A DNA stretch of 39,442 nucleotides from Methanoregula sp. (lineage in GTDB: Archaea > Halobacteriota > Methanomicrobia > Methanomicrobiales > Methanospirillaceae). The notes beneath the pieces were generated by a model. It was not told the DNA's origin, made no database searches, and saw nothing but the letters and a program-made list of their open reading frames with translations. Position numbers and translations under genes: made by a program. How positions within the stretch are numbered: the first letter of the stretch is position 1; the number at the start of each line of letters is the position of its first letter. Below are positions 1 to 8,228 of the stretch, in pieces. The stretch is from assembly GCA_023228295.1 (NCBI GenBank), contig JALOBP010000015.1, positions 1 to 39,442 on the forward strand. The letters run 5' to 3'.

Positions 1-27
1 GACCGGCCCGGCTGGCACCCCGGACAC
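1..27. repeat. dispersed GC-rich repeat, copy A
   Basis: The first 18 bases match positions 2563-2580 exactly, and the similarity continues imperfectly for about 9 more bases. A looser relative lies at 3665-3686. The copies are intergenic and frame the peptidase operon and the HEPN/MNT pair. This copy is cut by the window edge, so its full extent is unknown. Confidence 0.6.
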
Positions 28-58
28 ATCGTCGGCATCTCATCGCATGTATCTGTCG

Positions 59-65
59 AAAAAAA
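59..65 (-). terminator. oligo-T terminator after the membrane-protein gene
   Basis: A run of seven A on the plus strand reads as seven T on the minus strand, about 17 bases past the stop at 82-84. Archaeal RNA polymerase typically stops at such tracts. Confidence 0.45.
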
Positions 66-81
66 CAGGTTTTTTTTTTAA

Positions 82-762
82 TTATTGAACCGGCCAGACC
101 GGAAATGTAGGTTGGTTGAAATTATCCGGATTAAACACCGGTTCCATGAGTCGTTTGAGATACGGTGTCTGTTGGCTGAGATTGCCTGACTTGACCGTCC
201 CGAAATAGACAATGTAATAATCCGGGGATTTGCTGCCGGTATACTGAATGGTTGTGAAATATCCTGCCGTGATATTATTCTCAAAACCTGTTACGTTCAG
301 TAATGTGGTTCGTTGAACCGGCCGGTTGGAATTTCCCGGGTCCTCATATTCCAGCGTAATGTTTGCCGGGTACATGCGGCCATATCGTTCCAGGTAAAAA
401 GTATTCAGGACTCCCTGTTGGTTAAGAAAGCGATCCCCGTCAACGAAATGCCAGACAATTGTCAGGTACAGATCATCCGAGCCATCCCGTGTATGGAAGA
501 CCGAACTGGTATATGGTGTAAGGTCCGGAAAGACAGGCGGTTTGCCGTTCATCACGCTGCCGGATTTCCTGAACGCTGTTCTCTCAAACCCGTTGTCAAA
601 GATTACATCACCCTTGTTCAGGAACTGCTGCGTCTGTATCTCCATGGGAACAGGGCCGCCAATTGGAAGGATGATTATCGGATTGAGGAGGAACGCGAGG
701 CCTAAGAGGCAACAAAAAGAGCACGCTGCTATGAGAATCCATTTTTCCCATCGAGAAGGCAT
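82..762 (-). CDS. membrane-anchored extracytoplasmic protein of unknown function
   Basis: The product has 226 residues from the ATG at 762. A few basic residues (MPSRWEKW) are followed by one hydrophobic segment of about 25 residues, then a soluble part of about 190 residues that probably lies outside the cell. No family is recognised. The reading frame also has a GTG at 792 that would overlap the upstream peptidase gene by 16 bases. Neither start has a clear Shine-Dalgarno site, and the ATG leaves a short non-overlapping gap, so it is preferred. The gene directly follows the C39-like peptidase on the same strand and probably shares its transcript, which suggests a helper, substrate or regulator of that peptidase. 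That role is inference. Confidence 0.6.
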   Translation of the reverse strand: MPSRWEKWILIAACSFCCLLGLAFLLNPIIILPIGGPVPMEIQTQQFLNKGDVIFDNGFERTAFRKSGSVMNGKPPVFPDLTPYTSSVFHTRDGSDDLYLTIVWHFVDGDRFLNQQGVLNTFYLERYGRMYPANITLEYEDPGNSNRPVQRTTLLNVTGFENNITAGYFTTIQYTGSKSPDYYIVYFGTVKSGNLSQQTPYLKRLMEPVFNPDNFNQPTFPVWPVQ

Positions 763-776
763 GGTAAAAAAATGGG

Positions 777-2078
777 TTAGGGTCTTACCCACGTTGTCAT
801 GATGTTATTCCAACTTCCATCTTGTAACAGGTGGTAATTTGTGTCATCCCATGTGTCATGTATGGTAACGAAGTTATTGATACTTGTTACATACCCGACA
901 ACGGCAACACTGTGATCTCCATAAGCCTGCGATCCGCCGACTGATATTCCACCGTTAAGCATGTTCAATACAAACGGCCTGCCCGCATTTATCTCACTGA
1001 CAAAACCGCTCCAACCCGGGAAATAATCATTTGCTGCCGGTGACTTCAGGGTATACGTGTAAAACACCGTGTTAATTCCATCATCAATATCCCATGGCCA
1101 TGTCGTCCCGGTCCATGGCCAGTTCGATGTACCCATTGCGCTGGCCAGTTGTGTGAACAACGTTGCCCGGGCAGAGGGAAGTGCGGGATAGCCATGGGTT
1201 GACCAGTACCCGACTACCATCGATGATGCCATCGGAGAACAGCCATCATAGACATCACTCACCTGTTTGAAAAGCGGAACACCATAAACATAACCCGAGG
1301 ACTTCGTTGCCTGAATACTATTCAGAAGGGCAGTGCGTTCTTTGGAATCTGTGTCAGAAATAAGAATTCTCTGTTTGTCCCATTGTGCTTTGATATCTGC
1401 TTTTTTGTCGGCCTGCATTTTTTCCGTTAATTCAGAATCCGGAGTTTCCTGATCAATTACCGTACTCTTTGCGTCTTTAACAACCTGATTAGTATGCTCA
1501 TCTACTAACACATCAGATGCTTTTACACCGTTCTGGTTGACCATTGAATATTTCCGGTAATATGACAGGCTTCCTAAATACACTGGTTTTGATTCAGTTA
1601 TGGTGAGCCCCTTTTCCGAGGCGAATTTCTCAACAGATTTTTCAGTATCCGGTGTCATTGCCTCATTATACCCTGGCAGTCTTCCTTTTGTAATCTCGAG
1701 GACCGGATAATTCCCGGTAGTTGCTGATATCAGGATATATCCTGCATACTCCCCATCAACCCTCACGTCAAAAACATATGCCGCTTCCTGATCGTTGAGA
1801 TCATAATATGTTTTTGAATGTTTCACTGCAGAGTTTTTCCAATCTGCAAAATCCGGAACTGTGATCGCCAGGTCTTTTGCATTCAGGATGGCAATTGATT
1901 CTGCATCACTTATTTCGACAATCGTGACATCATCGGACGGATTTTTTGATTCACCGTTTACCGTACCGAATTGATTGTTGTTCTCACTTAGATCCGCCGC
2001 ACTCACGCACGGTACTATCGCCATCCCGGCTACGAGTAGTAGCAGCAGGACGACGCCGGTTTTTTTCAGTTGGGTCAT
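777..2078 (-). CDS. secreted C39-like (papain-fold) cysteine peptidase
   Basis: The protein has 433 residues with a Sec signal peptide (hydrophobic core about 8-22, likely cleavage after VSA near residue 27). The C-terminal domain, about 260-433, resembles the Peptidase_C39_2 family. The putative nucleophile is Cys280 in DGCSPMASSM, followed by His389 in YGDHSVAVVGY and an Asp near 408-411 in IHDTWDD. Residues 50-200 resemble the propeptide-like region often found before such domains. The ATG at 2078 has a good ribosome site (AGAGGTG) about ten bases upstream. Expected role: cleaving peptides or proteins outside the membrane; the substrate is unknown. The next gene downstream encodes a membrane-anchored protein. 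Confidence 0.75.
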   Translation of the reverse strand: MTQLKKTGVVLLLLLVAGMAIVPCVSAADLSENNNQFGTVNGESKNPSDDVTIVEISDAESIAILNAKDLAITVPDFADWKNSAVKHSKTYYDLNDQEAAYVFDVRVDGEYAGYILISATTGNYPVLEITKGRLPGYNEAMTPDTEKSVEKFASEKGLTITESKPVYLGSLSYYRKYSMVNQNGVKASDVLVDEHTNQVVKDAKSTVIDQETPDSELTEKMQADKKADIKAQWDKQRILISDTDSKERTALLNSIQATKSSGYVYGVPLFKQVSDVYDGCSPMASSMVVGYWSTHGYPALPSARATLFTQLASAMGTSNWPWTGTTWPWDIDDGINTVFYTYTLKSPAANDYFPGWSGFVSEINAGRPFVLNMLNGGISVGGSQAYGDHSVAVVGYVTSINNFVTIHDTWDDTNYHLLQDGSWNNIMTTWVRP

Positions 2079-2354
2079 GTGTTTTTTAACACCTCTTTCT
2101 TGTTTTTGTTGAAATGCTACGCTCGAAAAGGCACGGGAAAATCTTCATAAGAATGAAAGATAATAATCACATGCCTGCGGGCGGGCCGGGTTCATTTAGT
2201 CTGCAAACTTGGGTGAACCCGTCCTTTCTTTTTCACGTGAGACAACCTTCGGTTGCCTTCAATGAGCGATTGAATATTGCATTATTTATACTTTCTATCC
2301 CAATAGTCGAACTGGTGACATGCTTGAAAAAACGTGACGAATTTTGGCACACAA

Positions 2355-2368
2355 AACTTTTATACAAT
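2355..2368 (+). promoter_or_regulatory. strong TATA-like box without an adjacent gene
   Basis: AACTTTTATACAATT fits an archaeal TATA element very well and lies in AT-rich DNA, but the next plus-strand gene starts only at 2653 and has its own closer TATA box. It could drive an unannotated RNA starting near 2390, or be fortuitous. The rest of the gap 2079-2652 holds a short hairpin (CAACC-TTC-GGTTG near 2245-2257) and the GC-rich repeats listed separately. Confidence 0.3.
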
Positions 2369-2511
2369 TTATTTCTTGTAATTGAACGAAAATATTTATC
2401 GTCGAAATAATAATCTGCGCGATTTTGTCGTTCGATCTATCCTCCGCCATGAAATCCATCCAGGATCCTGATTGCAATCGAATGGAGGGGGTCGCACGGG
2501 TACAAACCGCT

Positions 2512-2529
2512 AACCCCCCCACCCCCATG
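2512..2529. repeat. C-rich direct repeat, left copy
   Basis: Eighteen bases (AA, seven C, A, five C, ATG) recur exactly at 3386-3403. The two copies sit on either side of the HEPN/MNT gene pair in the same orientation. Confidence 0.6.
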
Positions 2530-2557
2530 AACGGGCCGGCAGGTGCCCCCGCCCTCC

Positions 2558-2580
2558 GTACTGACCGGCCCGGCTGGCAC
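2558..2580. repeat. dispersed GC-rich repeat, copy B
   Basis: This copy shares 18 identical bases with the window start (1-18), and its first 12 bases (GTACTGACCGGC) recur at 3665. It lies between the C-rich repeat and the HEPN gene. Confidence 0.6.
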
Positions 2581-2619
2581 TCCCGGGCACCGCAGGGGCC
2601 ATCCCCCAAATAACGGAAA

Positions 2620-2634
2620 TGCTCTTTATGTGGC
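2620..2634 (+). promoter_or_regulatory. TATA box for the HEPN/MNT pair
   Basis: TGCTCTTTATGTGGC is centred about 27 bases before the ATG at 2653, the spacing expected for a leaderless archaeal transcript. No Shine-Dalgarno site precedes that ATG, which agrees. Confidence 0.4.
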
Positions 2635-2652
2635 AGATGAAACGTACAGACA

Positions 2653-3045
2653 ATGACGACCGGCGATTCTGTTGAGTGGTTCCGGCAGGCCCAGTATGAT
2701 CTTGGAACTGCAGAAGCGCTCTTCGGATCGGAACGCTATCCCCCGGTTCTGTTTTTCTGTCATCTCTCGCTTGAAAAGGCGCTCAAAGCTCACTACGTTG
2801 AAAAATTCAACGATATACCGGAAAAAACACACAGCCTCATCTTACTGGTCGAACTGCTTGAACTTGAACTCCCGCAGCATCTCATCGATTCCCTTCTTGT
2901 CATCAATCGGCTCGGGGTCACCGGCCGCTATCCCCATAACCTTGAAAAGATGCTCGAACAATATACCCAAGTACAGACCCGGAAAATTCTTGAGGAGACA
3001 AAGGAGATCCTGACATGGTTGATGCAAAAGTCATCGAAGCGGTAA
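2653..3045 (+). CDS. HEPN domain protein (putative toxin of a HEPN/MNT pair)
   Basis: The product has 130 residues and the pattern of the small HEPN family: an amphipathic first helix (WFRQAQYDLGTAEALF), the central helix FFCHLSLEKALKAHYVEKF, the THSL turn, and RYP near residue 92. Many HEPN partners of MNT proteins are RNases with an R-x4-6-H motif. I do not see a clean copy here; only RYPH and a widely spaced R/H pair are present, so RNase activity is uncertain. The 3' end overlaps the nucleotidyltransferase gene by 31 bases, the usual layout of two-gene HEPN/MNT modules. Flanking repeats suggest an accessory or mobile cassette. Confidence 0.8.
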   Translation: MTTGDSVEWFRQAQYDLGTAEALFGSERYPPVLFFCHLSLEKALKAHYVEKFNDIPEKTHSLILLVELLELELPQHLIDSLLVINRLGVTGRYPHNLEKMLEQYTQVQTRKILEETKEILTWLMQKSSKR

Positions 3046-3356
3046 ATTTTTTCAAAGCCGCCCTTGAGAATAAAGGAATACGGATAAATGATCTGGTCCT
3101 GTTTGGCTCTTCTGCCACCGGCACTCTCAAACCGGGAAGCGATATCGATATCGCGGTAATATCCGACAATTTTTCCGGCATGGATATTTTTACCCGGGCT
3201 ATCGCAACAAAAGATGCAGAGCTGAGCACGATCCGGAAGTTCCGGATCGCCCTTGATATCATCACCCTGGCTCCTGAGGAATTTAATGATCGGGACTCAA
3301 TTTTTTTTAATAATATCCGGAAAGGTGTTCCCGTTCTCACTACCCCCTCCGCATAA
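3015..3356 (+). CDS. MNT-type minimal nucleotidyltransferase (putative antitoxin)
   Basis: The 113-residue protein has the family's signature: LVLFGSSATG, then a DxD pair in GSDIDIAVIS, and a third acidic residue in FRIALDIIT. In characterised HepT/MntA modules the MNT partner neutralises the HEPN RNase by attaching AMP to it. This pair has the same order and the same overlapping coding ends. The start ATG lies inside the HEPN gene, so the two are probably translated together. Length is normal for the minimal family. The third acidic residue is placed by eye. Confidence 0.85.
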   Translation: MVDAKVIEAVNFFKAALENKGIRINDLVLFGSSATGTLKPGSDIDIAVISDNFSGMDIFTRAIATKDAELSTIRKFRIALDIITLAPEEFNDRDSIFFNNIRKGVPVLTTPSA

Positions 3357-3385
3357 GGTGCATCTCTTTTCCTCCCACTCGTTCC

Positions 3386-3403
3386 AACCCCCCCACCCCC
3401 ATG
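3386..3403. repeat. C-rich direct repeat, right copy
   Basis: Identical to 2512-2529. The gene-free stretch 3357-3689 is GC-rich with several C or G runs (for example around 3436-3470) and holds no convincing gene on either strand. Confidence 0.6.
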
Positions 3404-3664
3404 CCAGGGGAGTCCCCACCAAACAAAAATTTCAAAGGGGGGGTTACCCGCCAACCCCCCTCCCCGTAATTGAGTAACGCCCCGTTTTCCGCGAGTGGTC
3501 CGCCCTGCGCTTCGCGTGGAATTTACGGCGTGAGTGCAGAAATCCGCAGCCTGCCCGCGATTGAGCAGGGGGATCCCCGGGAGACAAAGGGGGGAGGGAG
3601 TCGGGCGGTGTACTTTGGATTGCCGGCGACCCCCTATACACTGGCCGTGGGTGCATTCACCCGG

Positions 3665-3686
3665 GTACTGACCGGCTCGCCCGGGC
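3665..3686. repeat. dispersed GC-rich repeat, copy C (diverged)
   Basis: It begins GTACTGACCGGCTCGCCCGG, against GTACTGACCGGCCCGG in copy B. It overlaps the 3' flank of the lipoprotein gene that ends at 3690. Confidence 0.4.
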
Positions 3687-3689
3687 CTA

Positions 3690-4199
3690 TCAGATCGCGA
3701 ATCTCATGGGCTGCAGGATGCACTCCTCATCCTTATCGGTCAGGTAATTATAGGACAAATTCTTACTATAGGCATCCCGGGCCAGCTTTATTCTCGTGTT
3801 CTCCCTTGAGTATCCCGCCGAGGTGTCGTCATCTTTTGTGTACTTGAGAATATTATCCTTGTAGTTCAAGGCGCACACACCCTTCGGGTCAGGAGTATTC
3901 TGCATACAGGAAATAAACGCCTGCTGGGTTGCGATATCAGAGATGACAGGGTTATTGGTGTAACATGCCTCGGTCGCGTCAACAAATTCTTTATCCGCAA
4001 CTGCCCCGGAATCCGGTTCCGGAACTGGTGCGGCAGTCGTTACGATGGTAACCGCAGGGGCCGGCGCAGGAGTATCCGTTACCGCCGGAGTGGTTGCAAC
4101 CGTGACGGCTGGCGGGCTGTTGGAACTCGTACATCCACTCAACGCAGCCATCAGGATGACAACTGCCATAATCACAACAAAAACCGATGAGCGTTTCAT
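3690..4199 (-). CDS. lipoprotein of unknown function
   Basis: The product has 169 residues. A lipoprotein signal ends in the lipobox LSGC (Cys23), followed by a threonine/alanine/proline-rich linker (about 24-65) and a C-terminal domain of about 100 residues with four cysteines (ACYTNN, SCMQN, VCALN, ECILQ) that could form two disulfides outside the cell. It is predicted to be lipid-anchored on the outer face of the membrane. No known family is recognised. The ATG at 4199 starts a typical basic n-region (MKRSS). The gap to the next gene upstream (4200-4440) holds no gene that I can support. Confidence 0.7.
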   Translation of the reverse strand: MKRSSVFVVIMAVVILMAALSGCTSSNSPPAVTVATTPAVTDTPAPAPAVTIVTTAAPVPEPDSGAVADKEFVDATEACYTNNPVISDIATQQAFISCMQNTPDPKGVCALNYKDNILKYTKDDDTSAGYSRENTRIKLARDAYSKNLSYNYLTDKDEECILQPMRFAI

Positions 4200-4440
4200 G
4201 TTCCTTAAGATCCTCTGAGAAACGATATATGTTTGGATTGCCGGACTCCTTTCGTCCTTCGGTCAGATCTCCCCCCGCCGGCGTCCCTCGCATTCACTAA
4301 CCTAAGCCCCCCGCCCGTTCCTGAACTTCCCATACCCTCTCGGGGAAGCCGGGGACTCTGGTCTGACGTATAAAAAAAGGATGGGAGTACAAGGAGATAT
4401 CTCACACCAAAAAACAGCCGCGGTTGGAGATACTTGCGTC

Positions 4441-6195
4441 TCACCGCACCTGCCGGAACTTCAGGTAGATGATGTGGTAGAGTGCATAAAACCCTGCAAG
4501 TACTGCGGCACCGTACCCGAGAACCGCAATCCACAAAACCCCCTGAAAAATGGCCAGGGGAGATGCCCCGAGGATCAACGAGGATCCGATAACCAGCGAT
4601 CCCACCACAAGACCCACCATGAGCTTGTCGCTCGCCGAATCCATCGCCTCCAGGATTATCCGGATATCCAGATCGACAATTTCCAGGCTTATTGTTCCTG
4701 TAGAGAGCCGCTTCAGCATCAGGTTGAGATACCGGGGCATGTCAAAAATGGCATCAATCGTCTCAAGCAGCGAGACCGAGGCCCTCTTTGCATTCGTAAC
4801 CGAGAACGAATTTTTTTGTGCAATTCTCACGAGGTCCGGGGTCAATTCCTTCTGGATAGTGAACCCCGGGTCGAGGCGGACGCCAATATCGAGGATCATG
4901 ACCAGGACTTTTAAGAGCAGCATCAGGTTCATCGGCACCTTGATCCGGTACCGGCGCATCACTTCAGAGAGCTCGTTGACAAACAGCGCGAAATTGAACT
5001 GCGAGATGGAGTACTGAAGGCCCAGGTCCTGCATCAGGACAAAGAGTTCGTCCTGCAGTTGCTCCCGGTTTTTGCCGGGTATCACGACCCCGAACCCTTC
5101 CAGGGATTTTATCAGCAGTTCCGTGTCTTCGTTTGTCAGGGCCAGCAGGAAACTGATGAAATTCTGCCGCTTGTCCGGGCGGAGGATCCCGGCAATCCCG
5201 AAGTCCAGGATAACAATGGTACCGTCCTCTCTGACCAGCAGGTTGCCCGGGTGCGGGTCGCCATGGAAGAATCCGTCTTCAAACATCATCTTGACATAGG
5301 CATGAAAACCTCTCTTCCCGATCTCGCTGGGGTCTAAACCCATGGCAGTTATCGCTTCCACGTTATCGATCCGGACTCCCTCGACGAGCTCCATGACGAG
5401 CAGGCGGGATGATGAGTATTCCCGGTATACCTCAGGGAAGTGGATGCCGGGCACATCCCTGAAGTTTTGCCTCATCCGTTCCGCGGTTCTTGCCTCCTCT
5501 AAAAAATCCAGTTCTTTTCGTATCTGGCGGGCAAAGTCCCTGACCATGCCGGTCGGGTTGTAGACCTCTGCATCGGGGAATACCTGTTCGACCCGTTCTG
5601 CCATCGACTGGAGGATACGGAGATCGGTTTCGATGATGTCACCGATACCGGGACGCTGGATCTTGAGGGCCACCCGCGTCCCGTCCGGGAGGACTGCACG
5701 GTGAACCTGTGCAATGGAGGCAGAAGCTACCGGGGTCTCTTCGATCTCATGGAACCATGCATCGGGATACGGGCAGCACTCCTCAATCACGTTGCGGACG
5801 TCTGCGAATGGCACGGGCCTGACATGATCCTGTAGTTTTTTGAGCTCGCGTATCAGTTCAACCGGCAGGATGTCAGTCCTTGTGCTCATGATCTGCCCGA
5901 ACTTTACAAATGTCGGGCCGAGTTCTTCGATGGCAAGCCGCATCCGTTCGTACGTGGTGGATGGTTCCGGCGTACCCTTATGGAACGGAAACCGTACGCG
6001 GAACTGTTCCGGAAACAGTTCTTCTAATGCTATGCCAAAACCGTATTTGCCCAGGATCTCGACGATCTGTGAGAACCGCTGGATCTGCAATACCACGCGT
6101 ATCTGTTGACTGCTGTGATACTTAATGGATGTTTCACCCGTAGTACCGGGTAACCCCCGTGGGTGGGGACGACCCTGCTCATCTTTCCGGGTCAT
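4441..6195 (-). CDS. ABC1/UbiB (AarF) family atypical kinase, membrane-anchored
   Basis: About 584 residues from the ATG at 6195; the frame stays open to a GTG at 6243, and neither start has a clear ribosome site. Diagnostic ABC1 motifs, in the longer numbering, are the KFGQ motif (114-117), the alanine-rich loop ASASIAQVH, Lys194 in VALKIQRPG, HGDPHPGN (327-334) and DFG (347-349). Two hydrophobic segments close the protein (about 540-595), placing the kinase-like domain on the membrane. In bacteria and mitochondria UbiB/COQ8 proteins support ubiquinone synthesis. Methanogens lack ubiquinone, so the substrate here is unknown, perhaps another isoprenoid lipid. The protein is complete. Confidence 0.88.
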   Translation of the reverse strand: MTRKDEQGRPHPRGLPGTTGETSIKYHSSQQIRVVLQIQRFSQIVEILGKYGFGIALEELFPEQFRVRFPFHKGTPEPSTTYERMRLAIEELGPTFVKFGQIMSTRTDILPVELIRELKKLQDHVRPVPFADVRNVIEECCPYPDAWFHEIEETPVASASIAQVHRAVLPDGTRVALKIQRPGIGDIIETDLRILQSMAERVEQVFPDAEVYNPTGMVRDFARQIRKELDFLEEARTAERMRQNFRDVPGIHFPEVYREYSSSRLLVMELVEGVRIDNVEAITAMGLDPSEIGKRGFHAYVKMMFEDGFFHGDPHPGNLLVREDGTIVILDFGIAGILRPDKRQNFISFLLALTNEDTELLIKSLEGFGVVIPGKNREQLQDELFVLMQDLGLQYSISQFNFALFVNELSEVMRRYRIKVPMNLMLLLKVLVMILDIGVRLDPGFTIQKELTPDLVRIAQKNSFSVTNAKRASVSLLETIDAIFDMPRYLNLMLKRLSTGTISLEIVDLDIRIILEAMDSASDKLMVGLVVGSLVIGSSLILGASPLAIFQGVLWIAVLGYGAAVLAGFYALYHIIYLKFRQVR

Positions 6196-6345
6196 CGCAT
6201 CTTTCTTTGTCGGAGATGCCCGCCGCCGCGTGTCTGATATCACCCCCCCGGATTTCCCGAAGTGAAAAGCGGAATCCCGGGCTCCTGCCTCCCTCCATGT
6301 CCCTATACGACAGGATTAAAAGCAAAAAAGGACAAGCGATCCAGC

Positions 6346-6666
6346 ATGGTATCGAATGTATCGACCCTGATGAACTTCATCGTCGCGGTGATCATCTCAA
6401 CAGTCATCATCTACTATATTGCAAAGTTCTTTGGCGCAAAGGACAGCCTTACCACGGCAGTTATCGCTGCCCTTGTCGGCTCTCTTGTTTACACGCTTTT
6501 TTATTACGTGCTGGGCTATGGCCTGCTGCCGGCATTCATTGCCGGGATCGTCTGGCTGCTGGCATTGCAGAAACTGTACACGATCGGCTGGCTCCGGGCT
6601 CTCGTCATCGCGGTGGTCATCTGGATCGTGACTTCCCTTGTCGGGTGGTTCCTGCCGGTACTGTGA
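6346..6666 (+). CDS. small multi-pass membrane protein
   Basis: About 106 residues from the ATG at 6346, with four likely membrane segments (roughly 10-28, 35-57, 60-77 and 85-104) joined by very short loops. AGGA lies about 13 bases before the start. The frame extends further upstream, but the extra residues are proline/cysteine-rich and unlike a membrane protein. No family is recognised. It is divergent from the ABC1 kinase gene. No charged pore-like or catalytic motif is visible. Confidence 0.55.
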   Translation: MVSNVSTLMNFIVAVIISTVIIYYIAKFFGAKDSLTTAVIAALVGSLVYTLFYYVLGYGLLPAFIAGIVWLLALQKLYTIGWLRALVIAVVIWIVTSLVGWFLPVL

Positions 6667-6856
6667 AATTAACCTGCACCCTCTTATGGGTGGGGGGGTC
6701 GGACCACCTTTTTTTATAATCGCCCGTCCCTTCAGGGCTTATTGATTTCCCTTGCTTCCGGCAAGCCCTTCCGCACATTTTCACACCGGTAAATTTCAAA
6801 GAATTTGCGTACTGGCCAAAGGTAAATCATTGTATCATGATCCGGTGCAAAAACAC

Positions 6857-6977
6857 TTTTATCCCCTCCGACCCCCCCATAGCGATCCGGGTTTTTGTGT
6901 GAAAATCAGGTAGTTTTACGACTGTATTTTGGGTGCGTTTTGTTGGAAGGGTAAAAGGGGGGTCGGAGGGGATAAAA
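6857..6977. repeat. perfect 21-bp inverted repeat with 79-bp spacer
   Basis: TTTTATCCCCTCCGACCCCCC at 6857-6877 is exactly complementary in reverse to 6957-6977. The spacer (6878-6956) contains no coding signal that I can support. The element lies in the 433-bp gap between two membrane-protein genes. It could be a miniature transposable element, a very stable RNA hairpin, or a protein-binding site. The gap also has a G-run followed by an oligo-T tract (6690-6716) that could terminate the upstream gene. Confidence 0.75.
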
Positions 6978-7099
6978 ATGTATTACCGGTGATCGCGTGG
7001 CATTCGGCCAGCGTGAAACTCATCCCCCGTGATCCAGGAACGTTCCCTGCCCGGCTCATAACCGCACCATTGAATATACTCCAAATTAAATACAAGTCT

Positions 7100-7693
7100 A
7101 TGTACGAAAACCTGATCTTTCCCCTGGTCGTCATCCTCTTCCTCATCTTCATCATCATTGTCCCATGGCTGCTCTGCAAAGCGATCCGGAAGATTGCGAG
7201 TCCCGTCCCCTCCTGGTTTCCGCTGCCTGCCGCGGTTGTTGTACTGCTGGTGATGGGGGGAACCCTCCAGTTTAAAGTGATCGATAAAGCGAACGTGCTG
7301 GTGGGAACGCTCGTCATGTTCTCGTTCATGCTCCTGCTCATCACCCTTGCCGTGATCACGCCATATCTCTGGTTCGGCAAAAAAACCGAAATCACCCGGC
7401 CGTGGCTGGCATTTTCTCTTCTCACGTTCATCGGAGCTGCTCTCATGTTTTATTCGACCATGGGGCACTCTTTTGAAGGAAGGCCGCTTCCCCCGTTCAC
7501 CCCGGCACTTCCCCTGGCCGGGTGGTTCCTTGACGGTCTGGCAGCAATTTTCAACCTCCAGGAGATCGTGTACTCCCCCGCTCTTCCGGTACATACGCTC
7601 CTTACCGCGTTCGGTATCTACCTCCAGGCCCTGATCATTGCCGCAGTTTACTTTGGCCTGCTGAGCCCGCGGTCCTTTGCGGGGAACGAATAA
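7100..7693 (+). CDS. multi-pass membrane protein of unknown function
   Basis: The product has 197 residues from the ATG at 7100, with about five hydrophobic helices: near 4-25, 38-54, 63-90, 102-120 and a C-terminal one near 165-190. The start choice rests on the typical membrane-protein opening MYENLIFPLVVILF and on an AT-rich element (GAATATACT, about 7073) some 27 bases upstream, which fits a leaderless transcript. Upstream in-frame codons run through the inverted repeat and look non-coding. No family is recognised, and no catalytic motif is visible. Confidence 0.6.
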   Translation: MYENLIFPLVVILFLIFIIIVPWLLCKAIRKIASPVPSWFPLPAAVVVLLVMGGTLQFKVIDKANVLVGTLVMFSFMLLLITLAVITPYLWFGKKTEITRPWLAFSLLTFIGAALMFYSTMGHSFEGRPLPPFTPALPLAGWFLDGLAAIFNLQEIVYSPALPVHTLLTAFGIYLQALIIAAVYFGLLSPRSFAGNE

Positions 7694-7767
7694 AAAAACC
7701 TTTTTTATCCTCCGTCTCATGCAAACCGCTCATCCGATCCCGTGGGTGGCATACCAACCATTAAGAC

Positions 7768-8163
7768 ATGAAAACGCGAGACGAATCGTATATGCCGGAT
7801 TCCAAGACCATCCTGTTCGTGTACAATCTCGACAGCGGGGTACTGCAGTCACTCCATGATTATTCCGGGAGTAAATCGGCTGCGTCTCACGCGGGGGCCT
7901 GCCCCCTGACAAAGATCACCCACAGCCCGCTCGGGATCAAGAAGGAGTGGAAACGCTTTTTAAAAGATCTCAAGATCCCGTCACGGTCCCTTGACCGCGA
8001 TGAGTTCATCGGGGAGTTCGGACAACGGCAGATCACCTTCCCGGTCGTGCTCCTCAATGAGGGGGCCGCTCTCTCGCTCATCCTCAGCACCGAAGAGATC
8101 GGGTTGTTCAATGATCTCAGCGATCTTATCAGCATTATCGAAAAACGCATTGCCCTGGCATAA
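7768..8163 (+). CDS. conserved hypothetical protein, possibly thioredoxin-like
   Basis: The product has 131 residues, or 123 if the second ATG at 7792 is used. A first strand (KTILFVYNLDSG), the loop GACPLTKITHSP with a single cysteine, a basic helix (KKEWKRFLKDLKI) and the later FPVVLLNEG together resemble a thioredoxin-type fold with a cis-proline loop. The CxxC pair is missing, so classical disulfide exchange is unlikely. The fold assignment is a guess by eye. There is no operon partner: the next gene is convergent. No clear ribosome site precedes either start. Confidence 0.55.
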   Translation: MKTRDESYMPDSKTILFVYNLDSGVLQSLHDYSGSKSAASHAGACPLTKITHSPLGIKKEWKRFLKDLKIPSRSLDRDEFIGEFGQRQITFPVVLLNEGAALSLILSTEEIGLFNDLSDLISIIEKRIALA

Positions 8164-8228
8164 GTATCCCGCCATCGCCCGGGCAGGATCTTCACATCCG
8201 GTTATCCATGTGATTCCCCGGCGGGAGT

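Noticed and set aside
4381..4914. 177-codon plus-strand open frame
   Set aside because: It overlaps the end of the ABC1 kinase on the other strand and has no domain-like pattern.
6983..7720. 245-codon minus-strand open frame
   Set aside because: It is antisense to a membrane-protein gene. The many D/E/R/H residues are the mirror of hydrophobic codons.
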